A stretch of DNA of 64,000 nucleotides from Alligator mississippiensis (lineage: Eukaryota; Chordata; Crocodylia; Alligatoridae): the NCBI RefSeq assembly GCF_030867095.1, contig NC_081828.1, positions 209,318,978 through 209,382,977 on the forward strand, written 5' to 3'. A program made the translations under genes and the position numbers. This document shows positions 24,001 through 33,760 of this stretch, piece after piece. Under the pieces are notes generated by a model. That model saw only the letters and a program-made list of their open reading frames with translations. It did not search any database and was not told where the DNA came from. Numbering within the stretch: the stretch's first letter is position 1; each line of letters starts with the position of its first letter.

Positions 24001-24286
24001 TATATACTTATAGGCAGCCACCAGGTCCCCCCTGAGCCAGCGCTCTCCCAGGCTGAAGAGTCCCATAGCTCTCAGCCTGTCTTCATAAGGCCTGTTTTCC
24101 TGACCTCTGATCATACGCGTGACTCTCCTTTGGACTGTTGGGTAGGACTGTGGTGCAACTGGAGAGTGGAACAGTATTTATATCTTCCATTCATTTAAAA
24201 ACACTGGGGAAAGCTAGCTGAATTTGTTCTGCACTGAATCCACTTTTTATTTTTTTCAGACTATGGAGAAAAATGGTGGCTACTAA
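9010..24286 (+). CDS. Chymotrypsin-like elastase family serine protease, 8 exons
   Basis: Secreted digestive endopeptidase precursor, expected in pancreatic acinar cells. Exons: 9010-9043, 13507-13610, 17426-17535, 18364-18495, 20418-20554, 21413-21558, 22410-22559, 24260-24286. All junctions are GT-AG and phases match, giving 279 residues. Residues 1-15 are a hydrophobic signal peptide. A trypsin-type activation site follows R31, freeing '[15 protein letters not shown]'. The catalytic triad is H79 (TAAHC), D129 (NDIALL) and S224 (GDSGGP). Cysteines fit four core disulfides: 64-80, 163-230, 194-210, 220-250. The propeptide has no cysteine. The specificity pocket has S218 (chymotrypsin 189), G245 (216) and T257 (226), favouring uncharged P1 residues. 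Position 192 is Ser, where relatives usually have Gln or Asn. The sequence mixes features of CELA1, CELA3 and CTRC, so no symbol is given. Exon count and junctions match CELA genes. Confidence 0.93.
11060..12190 (+). mobile_element. CR1 LINE internal fragment, RT core
   Basis: Plus-strand reading covers the region before and through the RT core. Visible motifs are '[13 protein letters not shown]', '[18 protein letters not shown]', '[20 protein letters not shown]', '[15 protein letters not shown]' and 'FADDT' near 12112. The frames at 11283 and 11595 differ and a stop follows at 12017, so it is disabled by at least one frameshift and stops. It lies sense to the host gene in intron 1. The 3' third of the element is missing. 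Confidence 0.93.
12381..12815. repeat. Three-unit tandem repeat, about 150 bp per unit
   Basis: Units start near 12381, 12537 and 12685, each opening with 'atggcacaagttttgc' or 'atgacatgagttttgc'. Each continues with a 'gcagttccccccaaacccc' type block, a 'ctgatcttctt' block and 'cttggcaggc'. Units 2 and 3 are more alike than unit 1. No coding potential. Confidence 0.8.
13823..14029 (+). mobile_element. hAT-like MITE with 8-bp target duplication
   Basis: 207 bp. Left end CAGGGGTGGGCAAAATGCGG; right end AATAATTGCCCACCACTG is its degenerate inverse. Flanked by CCCTAACT (13815-13822) and CCCTAAGT (14030-14037), 7 of 8 identical, which fits the 8-bp duplication made by hAT transposases. Lies in intron 2 of the elastase-family gene. 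Confidence 0.88.
14038..15180. other. Intron 2 sequence, AT-rich, no feature
   Basis: No repeat or RNA feature recognised; ordinary AT-rich intronic DNA. Confidence 0.6.
15186..15899 (+). mobile_element. Solo LTR of an endogenous retrovirus
   Basis: 714 bp beginning TGTTAG and ending CTAACA, flanked by a 5-bp target duplication ATATT (15181-15185 and 15900-15904). An AATAAA signal lies at 15768-15773 near the expected R region, giving plus-strand orientation. No internal retroviral sequence is present on either side, so this is the product of recombination between two LTRs. The exact duplication suggests moderate to young age. The family within Retroviridae-like elements is not assigned; 5-bp duplications are seen in several classes. 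Located in intron 2 of the elastase-family gene, in sense orientation. Confidence 0.85.
15905..17425. other. Intron 2 remainder
   Basis: Mostly unique sequence. Around 16660-16730 a piece reading 'aaactgaagcacagagaga' resembles an old MIR-type SINE core. Nothing else recognised. Confidence 0.5.
17536..18363. other. Intron 3, no feature
   Basis: About 0.8 kb, AT-rich in the middle; no repeat or RNA element recognised. Confidence 0.6.
18830..19065. mobile_element. Possible short TIR element in intron 4
   Basis: 'ctactttgctgtagcgacac' near the left and 'acattgctgtagtgacacat' near the right look like diverged copies of one motif; ends and target duplication are unclear. In style it resembles the other short TIR elements of the window. 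Confidence 0.35.
19125..19152. repeat. (CTACT)n pentanucleotide repeat
   Basis: About five tandem 'ctact' units on the plus strand in intron 4. Confidence 0.85.
19245..19700 (+). mobile_element. Cluster of tRNA-like SINE pieces
   Basis: Two stretches look like RNA polymerase III promoter heads: 'tggcctggtgggtaggactc' with 'ggctcaatgcc' downstream, and 'tagttgagtggttaggacac' (an A-box-like match). Similar pieces occur near 29230-29420, 37620-37775, 39465-39720, 44250-44400 and 45000-45095. All are diverged; no functional tRNA fold is claimed. Confidence 0.4.
20190..20290 (+). mobile_element. MIR-type SINE fragment
   Basis: 'gtgcctcagctctccacctg', followed by 'tagagtggggttaataat' and 'tctcatggggtcattattgt', follows the MIR/CORE-SINE layout (cctcagtttcc...aaatgggg..aataat). 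Old and diverged. Intron 4. Confidence 0.65.
20555..21412. other. Intron 5, no feature
   Basis: About 0.86 kb, no repeat or RNA element recognised. Confidence 0.55.
21559..22409. other. Intron 6, no feature
   Basis: About 0.85 kb, pyrimidine-rich near 21590-21640; no repeat or RNA element recognised. Confidence 0.55.
22854..23335. mobile_element. hAT-like nonautonomous element (GGTTGGCCAC family)
   Basis: Left end 'gtagcaaccaacccttttgg' with 'taggtgcgccacaag'; right end 'gccatgggttggccacacctg'. Same family as 28576-28821. No transposase frame; the target duplication is not convincing. Lies in intron 7. Confidence 0.6.
23682..24150 (-). mobile_element. CR1 LINE 3' end, minus strand, in intron 7
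   Basis: Tail 'tcatagtttcatagacatta' then 'gggctggaagggaccttgg' at the low end. The minus-strand frame 24114-23770 reads '[19 protein letters not shown]', '[18 protein letters not shown]' and '[17 protein letters not shown]' to its stop with no internal stop. 5'-truncated near 24150, only about 110 bp upstream of exon 8. Confidence 0.92.
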
Positions 24287-24392
24287 GGAAGGATCAACTT
24301 ATACGTGGATATGAACTATCATTAGAACGAAAAGATATGCCTGCTAATTGCATCTCTGTGGATCATCAATAGAAGAGACTGGTTGAAATGAT

Positions 24393-24398
24393 AATAAA
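24393..24398 (+). terminator. Polyadenylation signal of the elastase-family gene
   Basis: AATAAA, 107 bp after the stop codon at 24284-24286. A short 3' UTR of this size is usual for pancreatic protease mRNAs. Confidence 0.8.
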
Positions 24399-24424
24399 GA
24401 ATCAATGAATTCAAAACCCATACT

Positions 24425-25850
24425 ATTGTGCCTTCCAATTTAGTAAAACAGAACAGCTCAGGCAGAGTATAGTGTAGTTGTACTTAGTTAACATGGGCAT
24501 CACACAAGTAGGGCACAAGTCCTAACACTTTATTAGACAAGCTCCCAACTTGGAGAGTTGGTACAGTTTAGGGCTGGTAAACAACTGTATTTTCCATCTT
24601 TAAGTCACCAGTTCAAAGCCACTCCTATCCGAAGGTAGTAAGAACAGCATGGTTTCTTTGTAGTTCTGTCTCAACTGAGTTTGGCCTCAGTCCAGTTATT
24701 AGTACATTGTATCCTTTAGTGCATTTGGCACTAATGAGCAACTGAACTGGTTGCTTTAGTAGAGGAACCTAGGACTGGATGAACCATGAAGACTGAGTTG
24801 GAGAGATAACATCCAAGGCTCTATTTTCATGAAGGAATCTCATGGTGGTATACCACAATGGAAGCCTCCCTAGTGATGAGGGAAAGGCCTAAGAGTGAGA
24901 CACATTATCAGGACAGTTGCGTAATGATCCGTGAACAGAAGATTTTGGGGCTATCAATTAGATAGCACCATACACAATGCAGAAATTATGGAACAAATAA
25001 CCTTCCTGGAGCTTTTTCACAGAAAGAAACTCCTGGGTTTTCAAACTGCAAGTCAGCAACATTACATCCTTTCAGGCTGTCGACGTGAAGGGTCATGTTT
25101 CACTGAGTTGTCAGTCCTTGAACTATGTAGATACATCAATAGATGTATCTTGTTGTTAGAATGCCTGTATTGAAGACTGTGAGATGCTGAGATAGTAGAT
25201 GGATAGTAATTAATTAAGAAGAAAAAAATCTTAAGACTTTTAATTAGTGATTTGTTTAGCAACATTCAGTTCATTAAGAGGGCAGCTCCAGCTACAAAAT
25301 CTACAGCAGAACTAATCAATTTGTCTTTGGTGCAGCTTTCAATCAAGATAAGGCTTATTATTATTTACGTCACTCTGACAATACCCATGAGGTTGTACAA
25401 GACACAAAAACAAAACTAATCCCAGCCCAAAGATTTTACAATCCAACTCCCTGATTCTGCAAAGATTTTTACATTGGCTTCAGTTTAAGCACTGGGAGTA
25501 ACCACATTGAATTCACTCAGACAACTCTCAACAGGTAAAGTTAAAGTGTGAGAGTAACTTCACACTGAATCGCACCTTACCTACCTACCTTGTAAATGAG
25601 TAAGATGCCTGGAAGACTGAGCTTTCATGGACAGGCACAGGGAAAAAGTGACAACACCTTGCATTGGGGAACCCAGAAAAAAGGAGCTAGGCTGGATTTT
25701 AAAAACTAATTGTTAAATCGCTTATGGTGGATGTGTAAGGTGAATTTTTAGGATGCATTTCAATGAAGTGGTATCTTGGAGGCCTGACTCCTTATATGAG
25801 GAACATTTCCATCCATTCTAGCTCACCAAGAGGGAATGTCAGAACTCATT
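24425..25850. other. Intergenic, no feature
   Basis: Unique AT-rich sequence with no recognisable gene, RNA or repeat. Confidence 0.6.
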
Positions 25851-26375
25851 GGCTAGGGACAGAAATTACATGTAAACTGGTATTAGTGATCAGAAACCAG
25901 TTCAAATCTGTAACACAACAGAAGTTCAGTGCGCATAAACTGCTTTCAAAATGACCAAAACTGGTTTAAGATAAACCTGGATGGGTGTAACATCAGATTA
26001 AACTGATTTAGGTTAAATCAGTTTATTGAACTTCCGTTCCAGATTCTCTCCAGATTCAAATTAACTCACAGTCCCTCAGCATCCCAGGATGCTTTGCATC
26101 TCTCCTGCAACCCCCTGTACCCCTCACAGTGTGGACAAACTAGCCTTGCCCCAAGCTACCTGCTCTAGCCAAGCAGGGAAGCCTGCTCTAGCCCCCCGCC
26201 CCCTGCCTCCCCCTTGGTTCCTGGCCTGGGCCACTGCAGGCACTTGGCTGTATTTTCAGAATCAAAAGTGAATGTCTGTTCACTTGTTTATCAGTTCAAT
26301 CTATGCAGCTTAGCCTAACCTGCAAAGATTGAATGGATTAAGCCTCAGGCTTTTTGACTGTGTGTACTTACCCAT
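25851..26375 (+). mobile_element. TIR element, family A copy 1
   Basis: Starts 'ctagggacagaaattaca' and ends with 'aagcctcaggctttttgact' then 'gtgtgtactta'. Shares 'aaaccagttcaaatctgtaa', 'aacagaagtt' and 'actggtttaagat' with the copy at 37797, and the terminal 'aaaaagcctgag' motif with 35931. No transposase frame; carries extra internal sequence compared with the two 250-bp copies. Confidence 0.65.
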
Positions 26376-26806
26376 TGAGGTTCATGGTGTAATATGAAGA
26401 AAAGGACAGAGATGAGGGATGGAGGGAGACAAATGTCTTCTAGGCCGGTATTGCTAGCAGAGTGCTGAGTGCAGGCCTGGATGAAAGGCCATAGAAAGTA
26501 AAGTCTTTTTCATTACTTTTCCCTTACCATGACTTATATGCAGTGGGGTTTGGGGATGTTGGAATTCAACATCCCAGACAGTTGGAGATTAGCAGCAATA
26601 TATACAGTATTTTTGTGGACTGTTTTAAGCTGCTTAGGGGATGATTCAGAACCATTCACCAATAATAGTAGGTTATGAAACTAGTGTAACTAGTATCTGC
26701 AGCTAACAGTTTCATTTTATGGCTAATTATAGTCTGCATGGTGGATCTTGCAGGAAAATATGGGGAAAACCTCCCCTGCTAAATCCTCTTATGCCGAAGA
26801 CATAGA

Positions 26807-27530
26807 CAGGGGTGGATCCAGGATTTGGCAAAGTGGTGTACAGAAGCAGTACGCCATGCTCTAGGGATGGCTACATCCCACACTGCCAGCATCTCCCTCT
26901 GCCCAACCTCCCCTTCACCCACTGGTGTGGGCAGATCAGGCAGGGAGAGCGTCTGGGAATTTTTTTAGCTCCCAAACCAGGTAAGAGTCCTGCCCCCACC
27001 TTCCCTCCTGGGTCACAGTCATGTCCCCTCCCCACTCCTGCCCCCATCCCCCACCTATTGCTTTCCCAGCTGTCCTGGGGAAGCTTAAGTGCCACTTTTG
27101 CGTGCTCTGGAGGGGTTGCGTAGGGGCTGGGCTCAGTTGGGAACATAACAGGACAGCAGCAGTGGTGATGGGTGGGTGGGTGGGTGTATTCCCCCACCTT
27201 GCTTGGCCCTCAGAAGTAGGCACAGGGAGGGCGAATCATCTCCCACATCTCCACTGCTGCTGCTGTCACTGTCCCAGCTGAGCCCAGGCCCTGCACAGCC
27301 TGGCTGGAGTGGGCAGGAGTGGCTCTGAAGCATTTCTCCCCTGAGACGTCCAGAAAACAGCAGCAGCAGGGAATTTATGGGCAGGGTCATGCCTCTGAGC
27401 AGGAGGGGAAGAGAGAGTATTTTCACCTGCTTTGGGGACTTCAAAAAAGTCCCCAGAGGTCTATCTTGGCATGGTCCCATCCTAAAGGGGATGCAGCTAT
27501 ACCACTGCAGCCCCTCCGGATCTGCCCCTG
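26807..27530. mobile_element. hAT-like nonautonomous element with 8-bp duplication
   Basis: 724 bp. Left end CAGGGGTGGATCCAGGA; right end CTCCGGATCTGCCCCTG is its inverse with few mismatches. Flanks GACATAGA (26799-26806) and TACATAGA (27531-27538) match at 7 of 8. The interior is GC-rich without a transposase; open frames on both strands are compositional. Confidence 0.85.
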
Positions 27531-28575
27531 TACATAGATAATGCTTTTAAATGGTAGAACTCCTGATTAATTTACCGTTATTTCCATTTCAACTCATTAA
27601 CTTCTTTGTGCTGCCTTGTCTTCCTTCTGAGAGCTGAAAAGTCTCAAGCAACTGCCTGAACGAATCGTCTCCAACGGTAGGACAGAAACCCTGCCTGCTA
27701 TTAACTACACTCATCACAAGAGGGCACCATCACATCAAAGAAATACTTAATGCAGCCATCTGCACAAAGCCACTTTGGATCCAAGGATGAAATGGTATGT
27801 ATAAAATTTTGCATGCTATCCTTTATATTCACATAAAATATATCAAAGATGACTGCTTTTCAGGTACAGTTTATCAGCAAGATCTCCTTACTGATTTACA
27901 AATATGACTTGTATATTATCAGAGGTTCACACCAAGATGAAATCAGTGAATAATTTTTGTAAGGGTTATAATAATACAGTTGGGTATCTGTACTGATTGC
28001 TACTGATCACTAAGTTATCTGACTACCCTTGATTATATATTCTAGATGCTCACATATATTAACAAAAAGCCTTCTCCTGATGGTGAAAAAATAATATTGG
28101 GTATCTCACCTTAGCAGTTTTTGATATTACAGAATGTTTTTTAACTCCATTATCTCATCATGTGTGTAATTTTTTTTTGCTGTAGCATCAAGTAAAAATA
28201 TTTTGAACCTGACAAAAGAAAGTAGACTTTTAAAAGTCATCCAAACGGTGAAGTACTGTCTTGTAAAATATGACAGGCTACAGTCTAGAGAGCTGGGCAA
28301 AATGATGTTAGGCTTAAATGCCTCACCCTTTATATTTTAATTTCTTCATTTTGATTTCAATAATAGCTGAAAAGATGCATATCCAGGGCTCTAGGGCTCT
28401 GATGTTTAGAGAGAGCACCAAGGACTAGATGCAAAAAATTACAAAGGTGTCTAAAAGTTTCAAAGCCTAGTGTTTAGATGCTTGCCCCCTGGGGTAGTAT
28501 CCAGAATCCTGTGTTAGGGAGTGCAAAGGGAGAGCAAGCTGGGCAGGAAAACACTCAGCAGGGAGCCCCCGAGAC

Positions 28576-28821
28576 CAGTGGGGATCAACCTTTTTGGTAG
28601 GCATGCCACAAATTAAGCCCTGTGCCCGCCCTAAGAGCCATTCCAATCCCCTTCCCCTACCCAATCGGCTGTTCTGCTTTCTGCTCCCAGCTCCTTGCTC
28701 CCTGTCCTATCTACTGCTCTGCTTTCTGCTCCCTCATCAACTGCTGTGTTCCCCAGTCCCTCCCTGATCTGCCACGTGCCACACAGAGAGGTGGCTTGTG
28801 CTACAGGTTGGCCACCCCCTG
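28576..28821. mobile_element. hAT-like nonautonomous element (GGTTGGCCAC family)
   Basis: Left end 'cagtggggatcaaccttttt'; right end 'ctacaggttggccaccccctg'. Flanks CCCGAGAC (28568-28575) and CCCTAGAG (28822-28829) agree at 6 of 8. Second copy of the family at 22854-23335. Confidence 0.68.
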
Positions 28822-29951
28822 CCCTAGAGCTTACCAAGAGGAAATGCTGAGCACAGGAGGGTGTCTTGTGTCCATCCTACTCGGGGTCACAGGGATGGGC
28901 CTTCATCTACTGGGGACTTCAGCCTGGGCTCTCTCCCAAAGGCAGGTGCCTACACTGTCTTTCAAACACCAACCAGAGACAACACTTGTAAAACACTGGG
29001 GAAGGCATTGCTGTTGCCCATCTCTTGCAAATAGTGATGATGCCAGGGACTGTCTGTGCATCTGTCCAGCTTATACATCAGCAGTCCATGGAGCAGGAGC
29101 TGGAACCCAACGCTTCCTCTCCTAGGCGGTTCCCTAACCAGGACGCTGCCACAGTCAGGCTCCAGGTGTGTTCTTCTAGATCCGTGAGTCTTGGCATCCT
29201 TTTTGCACAGCTCTTGCAGGACCTCCACATAACTGATAAAACTGTGGTGAGAGCTCTCTCCTGGGGTAAAAGATGTGGCTTTGAGCCCCCTCAGGCAGAG
29301 GGGTGGGTATTGTACCTAGCTGTCTTCCATCCTGGGTGAGTGCTGGTAGGTGCTTGCTCGTTTTCATCCTCCAGCCACGTTTTTAAAAATGGAAGCAGTC
29401 ACCACTGCTTTTGGTGAGGTGTCTGCCTCGGCTGGTGTGTGTTAGGCTCTGAGAACGCTGCCTGCATGGCCCCCTCAGAGGTTTCATACACACATAACTC
29501 AGGCAACACACACATCTGTGAAACACCTAACAAGCCGTGTCACTCTTGAACTGGGCTTGCTCGTCAGGCACCGAATTAGACCTCTTACGCATGCACCGTG
29601 ATCCATAGATTTGTATATATCCATATATCTATGCACACAACAAGACTCCACTTCTGGCTGACTGGCCCAATTTGTGAGTGGCACAGCTTGCAATGAGAAC
29701 TGCTTGGGGCTGGACGCAGGGCTTCCTCTCATCATTTTGATCAGGATGAGTGTTTGACATTTGACTGGTTCAGGCATTTACCTCCTCCCCACCAGGAGCT
29801 AAAGCACTAGAAATGAGAGGGAAGATTAGATCTGAGAGTCCCTTGTCTGAGCATTTAGGCACCAAGTCGTGCTCAGCAATGATTAAGCTGCATGCTTTGC
29901 TGTTTGATCTGATGGCATGAGTTTCAGCCCACAAAAACCTGTGCTCTCTCT

Positions 29952-29955
<4 letters not shown>

Positions 29956-29987
<32 letters not shown>

Positions 29988-29990
29988 CTC
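29956..29990. repeat. (ATATAC)n hexanucleotide repeat
   Basis: About five and a half tandem 'atatac' units. Confidence 0.9.
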
Positions 29991-30107
29991 ATTTGGGTGC
30001 ATATCTACCCTGTCTTCTGATAAGGAAACCAACAGGTATGTTCCCCACGTGTGCTTTGGGCTTTTCACCCTACATTATTACACCGTTCTGTTCCTTTCAA
30101 GGATTTG

Positions 30108-30215
30108 AGGGATGCTCTCAGCCCCCTGGTGCATATGAAGAGCTTGTGAGCGGCACACACCGATGCTGTGCCAGAGTGGAGATAGGCAGCCTGGCAGTCC
30201 CCCTGCAGCAGCAGC
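30108..30215 (+). pseudogene. Possible decayed elastase exon 3
   Basis: 'ggtgcatatgaagagcttgtgag' lines up with the exon 3 stretch 'cttatgcaaatgctcctgag' of the intact gene. 'ccgatgctgtgcc' can be set against 'ccatgtctgtggtgg'. Similarity is low and by-eye only. It lies upstream of the much clearer exon 4 relic, which is the main reason for listing it. Confidence 0.28.
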
Positions 30216-30578
30216 AGCTACTCTCCCTGCTAAAGCCAAACCCCCGCAGGTTGAGCCTCCTCTCCCAAAACTGCCCCCCTGGGCCTTCAATCCTCCACCG
30301 TCACAGCTCCTCAGACAGAAGCATCACTCCACCCCTCATCAAATAGCTCCAAAATTATTCTGTTAACCAGATGCCACAACCCTTTACAGCTCCACACCCC
30401 AGGATGCTATTCTGGCCTTGTGGCAAGAAGCACTGTCTTAAATCATGTTTCCTTTGACAGGTGGGTGCGATCCGTTGCTCTCAGCCAGAGCCACAAAGCG
30501 AGGCCTGCTACAATGCCTTGGGCACGACTCTGGGCAAAGGGGACTCTGAGAGTTAATTAAGTTTGTATTCACTTGTAG

Positions 30579-30706
30579 CGCTGATGGATTGCTCTCATGC
30601 ATGGCTCACAGTGAACACAGTCAGTTTGAGCTGGATGACGGGATATTTCAGCACTAGAGACACGGTGTTTAATCAAGGAGACCAATCCAAACAGTACTGG
30701 ATGTGG
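30579..30706 (+). pseudogene. Relic exon 4 of a second elastase-family gene
   Basis: Preceded by an acceptor-like 'cacttgtag' and followed by 'gtaatt', as the intact exon 4 (18364-18495) is followed by 'gtaact'. Length is 128 against 132 nt. The first 20 codons align without a gap: the relic reads ADGLLSCMAHSEHSQFELD where the gene has [20 protein letters not shown]. Codon-level matches include GGA, GCT, CAC and GAT, with further near matches. An in-frame TAG follows in the second half, so the exon is dead in this frame. It lies 6.3 kb downstream of the intact gene on the same strand. Confidence 0.68.
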
Positions 30707-31249
30707 GTAATTTAAAGCAACAGCCCCTTTTTCTTTTATTCATGAAGAGTGTTGCCTTTTAAAGGGCTCCTTTTGGCTTTGATCTCAGGCTTGAACTCCT
30801 CCCAGCTGACTTGCTAGAAGAAGGACATGGTGGATCACAGGGTAAATTGGCTTCACTATGGAGCAACAATGGAGCAGACAGCTGATGCACAACCGTACCA
30901 CACAGTGCATCATTCACACCCTGTCAGATAATACATAGTAACTTTGCTGTCTGGGAAGCCACCATGTAGAATGTGTCATGGATCTACTCCCCTACTTGAT
31001 TTAATGTGTAGGCTTCATGCAAGCTGGCTCCCTTCCACCTAGCAGCCAGGCACTGTTAATAGCACCTACTGAGGGCAGCCAGTTTGAAAGAGCGGATCAT
31101 GCATCCACTTTTTACTACACAGTAAAATCCAGCTTGTGCTATGCCATTGACCTTTGTGATAATATTATAAGGCCACATGTTTAGAGCACACCAGCTTCTC
31201 GTGCATCCACTAACTTGTGCAGTCTACTTAAAGGTGCCTGTGTTTGCAG

Positions 31250-31385
31250 TGTTGTCTTGCAGAACTGGTTGCTTCCAGTGAGGGTGAGAGATATCTATGG
31301 ATTTATGAACAACTGCAGACCTCTGTAAAGCTGATCATGAAGGTTACATGGGAGGAAAAGCAATTAAACTTCATAGAGAAAAGTT
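31250..31385 (+). pseudogene. Possible decayed elastase exon 5
   Basis: 'gaactggttgcttccagtga' with 'gggtgagagatatct' resembles the exon 5 stretch 'gagctaggattacttccag' with 'gaaggagacatct'. It is preceded by 'cctgtgtttgcag', similar to the intact acceptor 'tgtcctgtttcag'. A deletion must be assumed near its start. It sits between the exon 4 and exon 6 relics, as expected. Confidence 0.35.
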
Positions 31386-32435
31386 AAACACTAGAAGCCA
31401 CCACCCAAGGTACTGGCCACATGGAAGGCCTGAGTAAAAACTAACTCAGGAGGAATAAAAAGGGTTTTCCTGGGGACTGACTGTGAATACAAGGGCTGGG
31501 ACACTCTTTGCAGCTGTGCTTATATATGTGTATGTATTAGCAGCAGTAAGTGATGAGAAAAGAAGGAGAAGCCAGCGAGGCAGTTGTGATCATTAATCTG
31601 AGATAAAGCAGAAACAGAGCTCTTTGGGGCACCAGACTGGTTGGAAAGCCAAACTTGGGACCTGGGAACAAGGGAATGTAGGATTTGGTGAACATGCTTT
31701 GTAAATCAGCAGGACTGAACCATATAAATCCTTGACTCCATCCTCTATTTCTCTTCCTAAAGAAAATCATCTGAGTACCAGCCAGCTGCTCAGGGCAAAA
31801 GACAATAGGTAGTGCCTAGTCAAGGAAAACTGTGGTGTTATACAGCAGAGTTAGGATGGTGTGAGAAGGAGAGAAAGATGCTCAAGATGAGCTCAGGAAG
31901 TTCATAGAAGCCTTCTTCTGCGGGTGCAGGCACAGGCCTACTTTCCTTGCGCGCATACAGAAACAGAACGTGGTTTGCATGCACACAAGAGTTAGATAGA
32001 TGCCTGTTCAGCCATGTATGTGCACAGATCAGGAAACTGCATGCATACATTTGTTACTAAATGTGCAAAGTGTAGTCTTTATGAAATGAGGATCTACGCT
32101 GAGGGCAAGGCATGCTTTGAGTAACCAGATCAAGACAAGGCTTTGGAGAGCAGGAACTGAGAAAGAGGAGAATCTCTAAAGAGTTTGCAGTCTAGTTGCT
32201 TTGTAAGGAGACGATTCTACATGACGTGTGTGCCTGTGGGCATTGTGCTGACATGGGAGTGTGGGGATCCTGCATCTGCACAAGCACCCAAGCCCTTGGA
32301 AACAGTAATCATGCAACGTTTCTGTAGTGTGAGGTCGCCCAAGGTTGTGTCCTGCCAGCTGACATCATGCAATCTCATATACTGCGACACTATGAAATGC
32401 AAATCTGGGTTTCTCCATCTGTTCTTTCCCTTTAG

Positions 32436-32580
32436 ATAGTGGCAGCCTTCCTGCCAAATTGCAGAAAATGATTTTTCCCAGTAGTTGATTGAGCCACCTG
32501 TTCTCAGCCTGGCTGGTGGAACTGCTAAGCCCGAGACAGCGTGGTGTGTACTGAGAAAGACAGCATGAAGTCTGGATGCT
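32436..32580 (+). pseudogene. Relic exon 6 of a second elastase-family gene
   Basis: Clear homolog of intact exon 6 (21413-21558): 145 against 146 nt, acceptor 'cctttag' before it and donor 'gtaaaag' after it. The intact gene has [15 protein letters not shown]; the relic reads VVD-stop-ATCSQPGWWNC once a one-base insertion near the 'ttttccc' run is allowed for. Near its end the relic has VVCTEKDSMKSGC where the gene has [13 protein letters not shown]. Two in-frame stops and one frameshift show it is not functional. The gene it came from was a paralog rather than a recent copy, since many substitutions are spread along it. Confidence 0.9.
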
Positions 32581-32828
32581 GTAAAAGAGCTATCTTAACC
32601 CTTGAGTTCAGTTGATTCCCCATAGCCATTTCCCTTTGTTAGTCACCCTATTAATGAGCTGAGGATGGGACTGGGACTTTTCTTTTTAACAACCTTTGCA
32701 GCAGCAGACCTGTGGTCCCCCTGCTTTACCCTTGAGGTTAGGGTGTTATGTCTTCTGTTGTGTCATGGTTGACTGTGTAGTTTTGATAAAAGACTGGCGT
32801 TGTATAAGGTGGTTTGGATAGAGATGGT

Positions 32829-32903
32829 TCTGCCTCAGGCAGGGGGTTGGACTGGATGGCATCTCAAGGGCCCATTCAACCCGGCCTGTCTATGATTGTC
32901 TAT
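32829..32903 (+). mobile_element. CR1 LINE 3' tail fragment
   Basis: 'ctgcctcaggcagggggttg' then 'gactggatggcatctcaagg' and 'tctatgattgtctat' is the last 75 bp of a CR1-type element. Confidence 0.82.
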
Positions 32904-33618
32904 AAGCAAATTCTTGTTCTGGCCATGGGGGAACAGGTTTCATAGGCAGCAGCTTTAAGACTCCAACCTGAGTCTTAAACCAAGCTGGAAACCAAGCTAA
33001 CCAGTAAGAAAGCAAGGCTGGCTCTTGCAAATCAACTGACTTCTTGCCCTTTGGTCCTATTTATTTGTTAGAAACAAGAGTTCATTCTTCTAGGGCAGGA
33101 GACCTGGTGTTATCGTGGACTATCTGGATCATTGCTAACATATTTTTTTTGACCTGTTGCAAACATAGGACCTACCTGAGTTGCAGCTAGTAAAAGGATT
33201 CATCTCATTCCTCATAAACACTGTAACCCTTGCCCTCTCCTGAAGACTGAAAGCTATTGGAAGAGAAGCTGCTAAGCCTGGCAGGTGCTGACACTGAAGG
33301 CTGCAAAGATCACTCATATTTGAAATAGCTTCTCAAACAGCTAAATGTATTCCCGTACTCAACCACTGTACTTTCATTCATCAAGAAAATCTAGATATCC
33401 AACTGGAGTCTTGATTCAAGACCTGTGAATCTGACCCCGGCTTTTTCTGACTTGTAAAAAAGTCGTGAAGAACTGACACTGCCTCTGCCTCCTCCAAACA
33501 CACCACAATCTAACCAACGCTGCAGAAACCACCCATATTTTCAAATATGCCGACTTTTATTTTTGTCGGGGAGGGAGGCCTAAGATGATGGACATGTATA
33601 AAGTTTTATGCATTTCAG

Positions 33619-33760
33619 GTGACAGTCCTCTTCCTGAGGGGGGCCCGGGCCCTCAGGCCCCCACATGCTCAGCTCCCCTGCCTGTGTTCACTGGCCCTAA
33701 CCAGTTCCCCTACACTGCCAACACTGCCGTCCTGAGCAGGCTCATACTGAAGGTAGCCAC
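33619..33760 (+). pseudogene. Possible decayed elastase exon 7
   Basis: After an acceptor-like 'atgcatttcag' the sequence opens GGTGACAGTCCTCT (GDSPL), which can be read as GDSGGPL with a deletion. Further on, 'gttcccctacactgccaacac' resembles 'tgtcccctactgcaacacc' of exon 7. It lies 1.0 kb after the exon 6 relic; the intact spacing is 0.85 kb. The middle does not align convincingly. Confidence 0.33.

Noticed and set aside
28631-29125. 167-codon plus-strand frame
   Set aside because: Begins inside a hAT-like element and continues into low-similarity sequence; no domain recognised.
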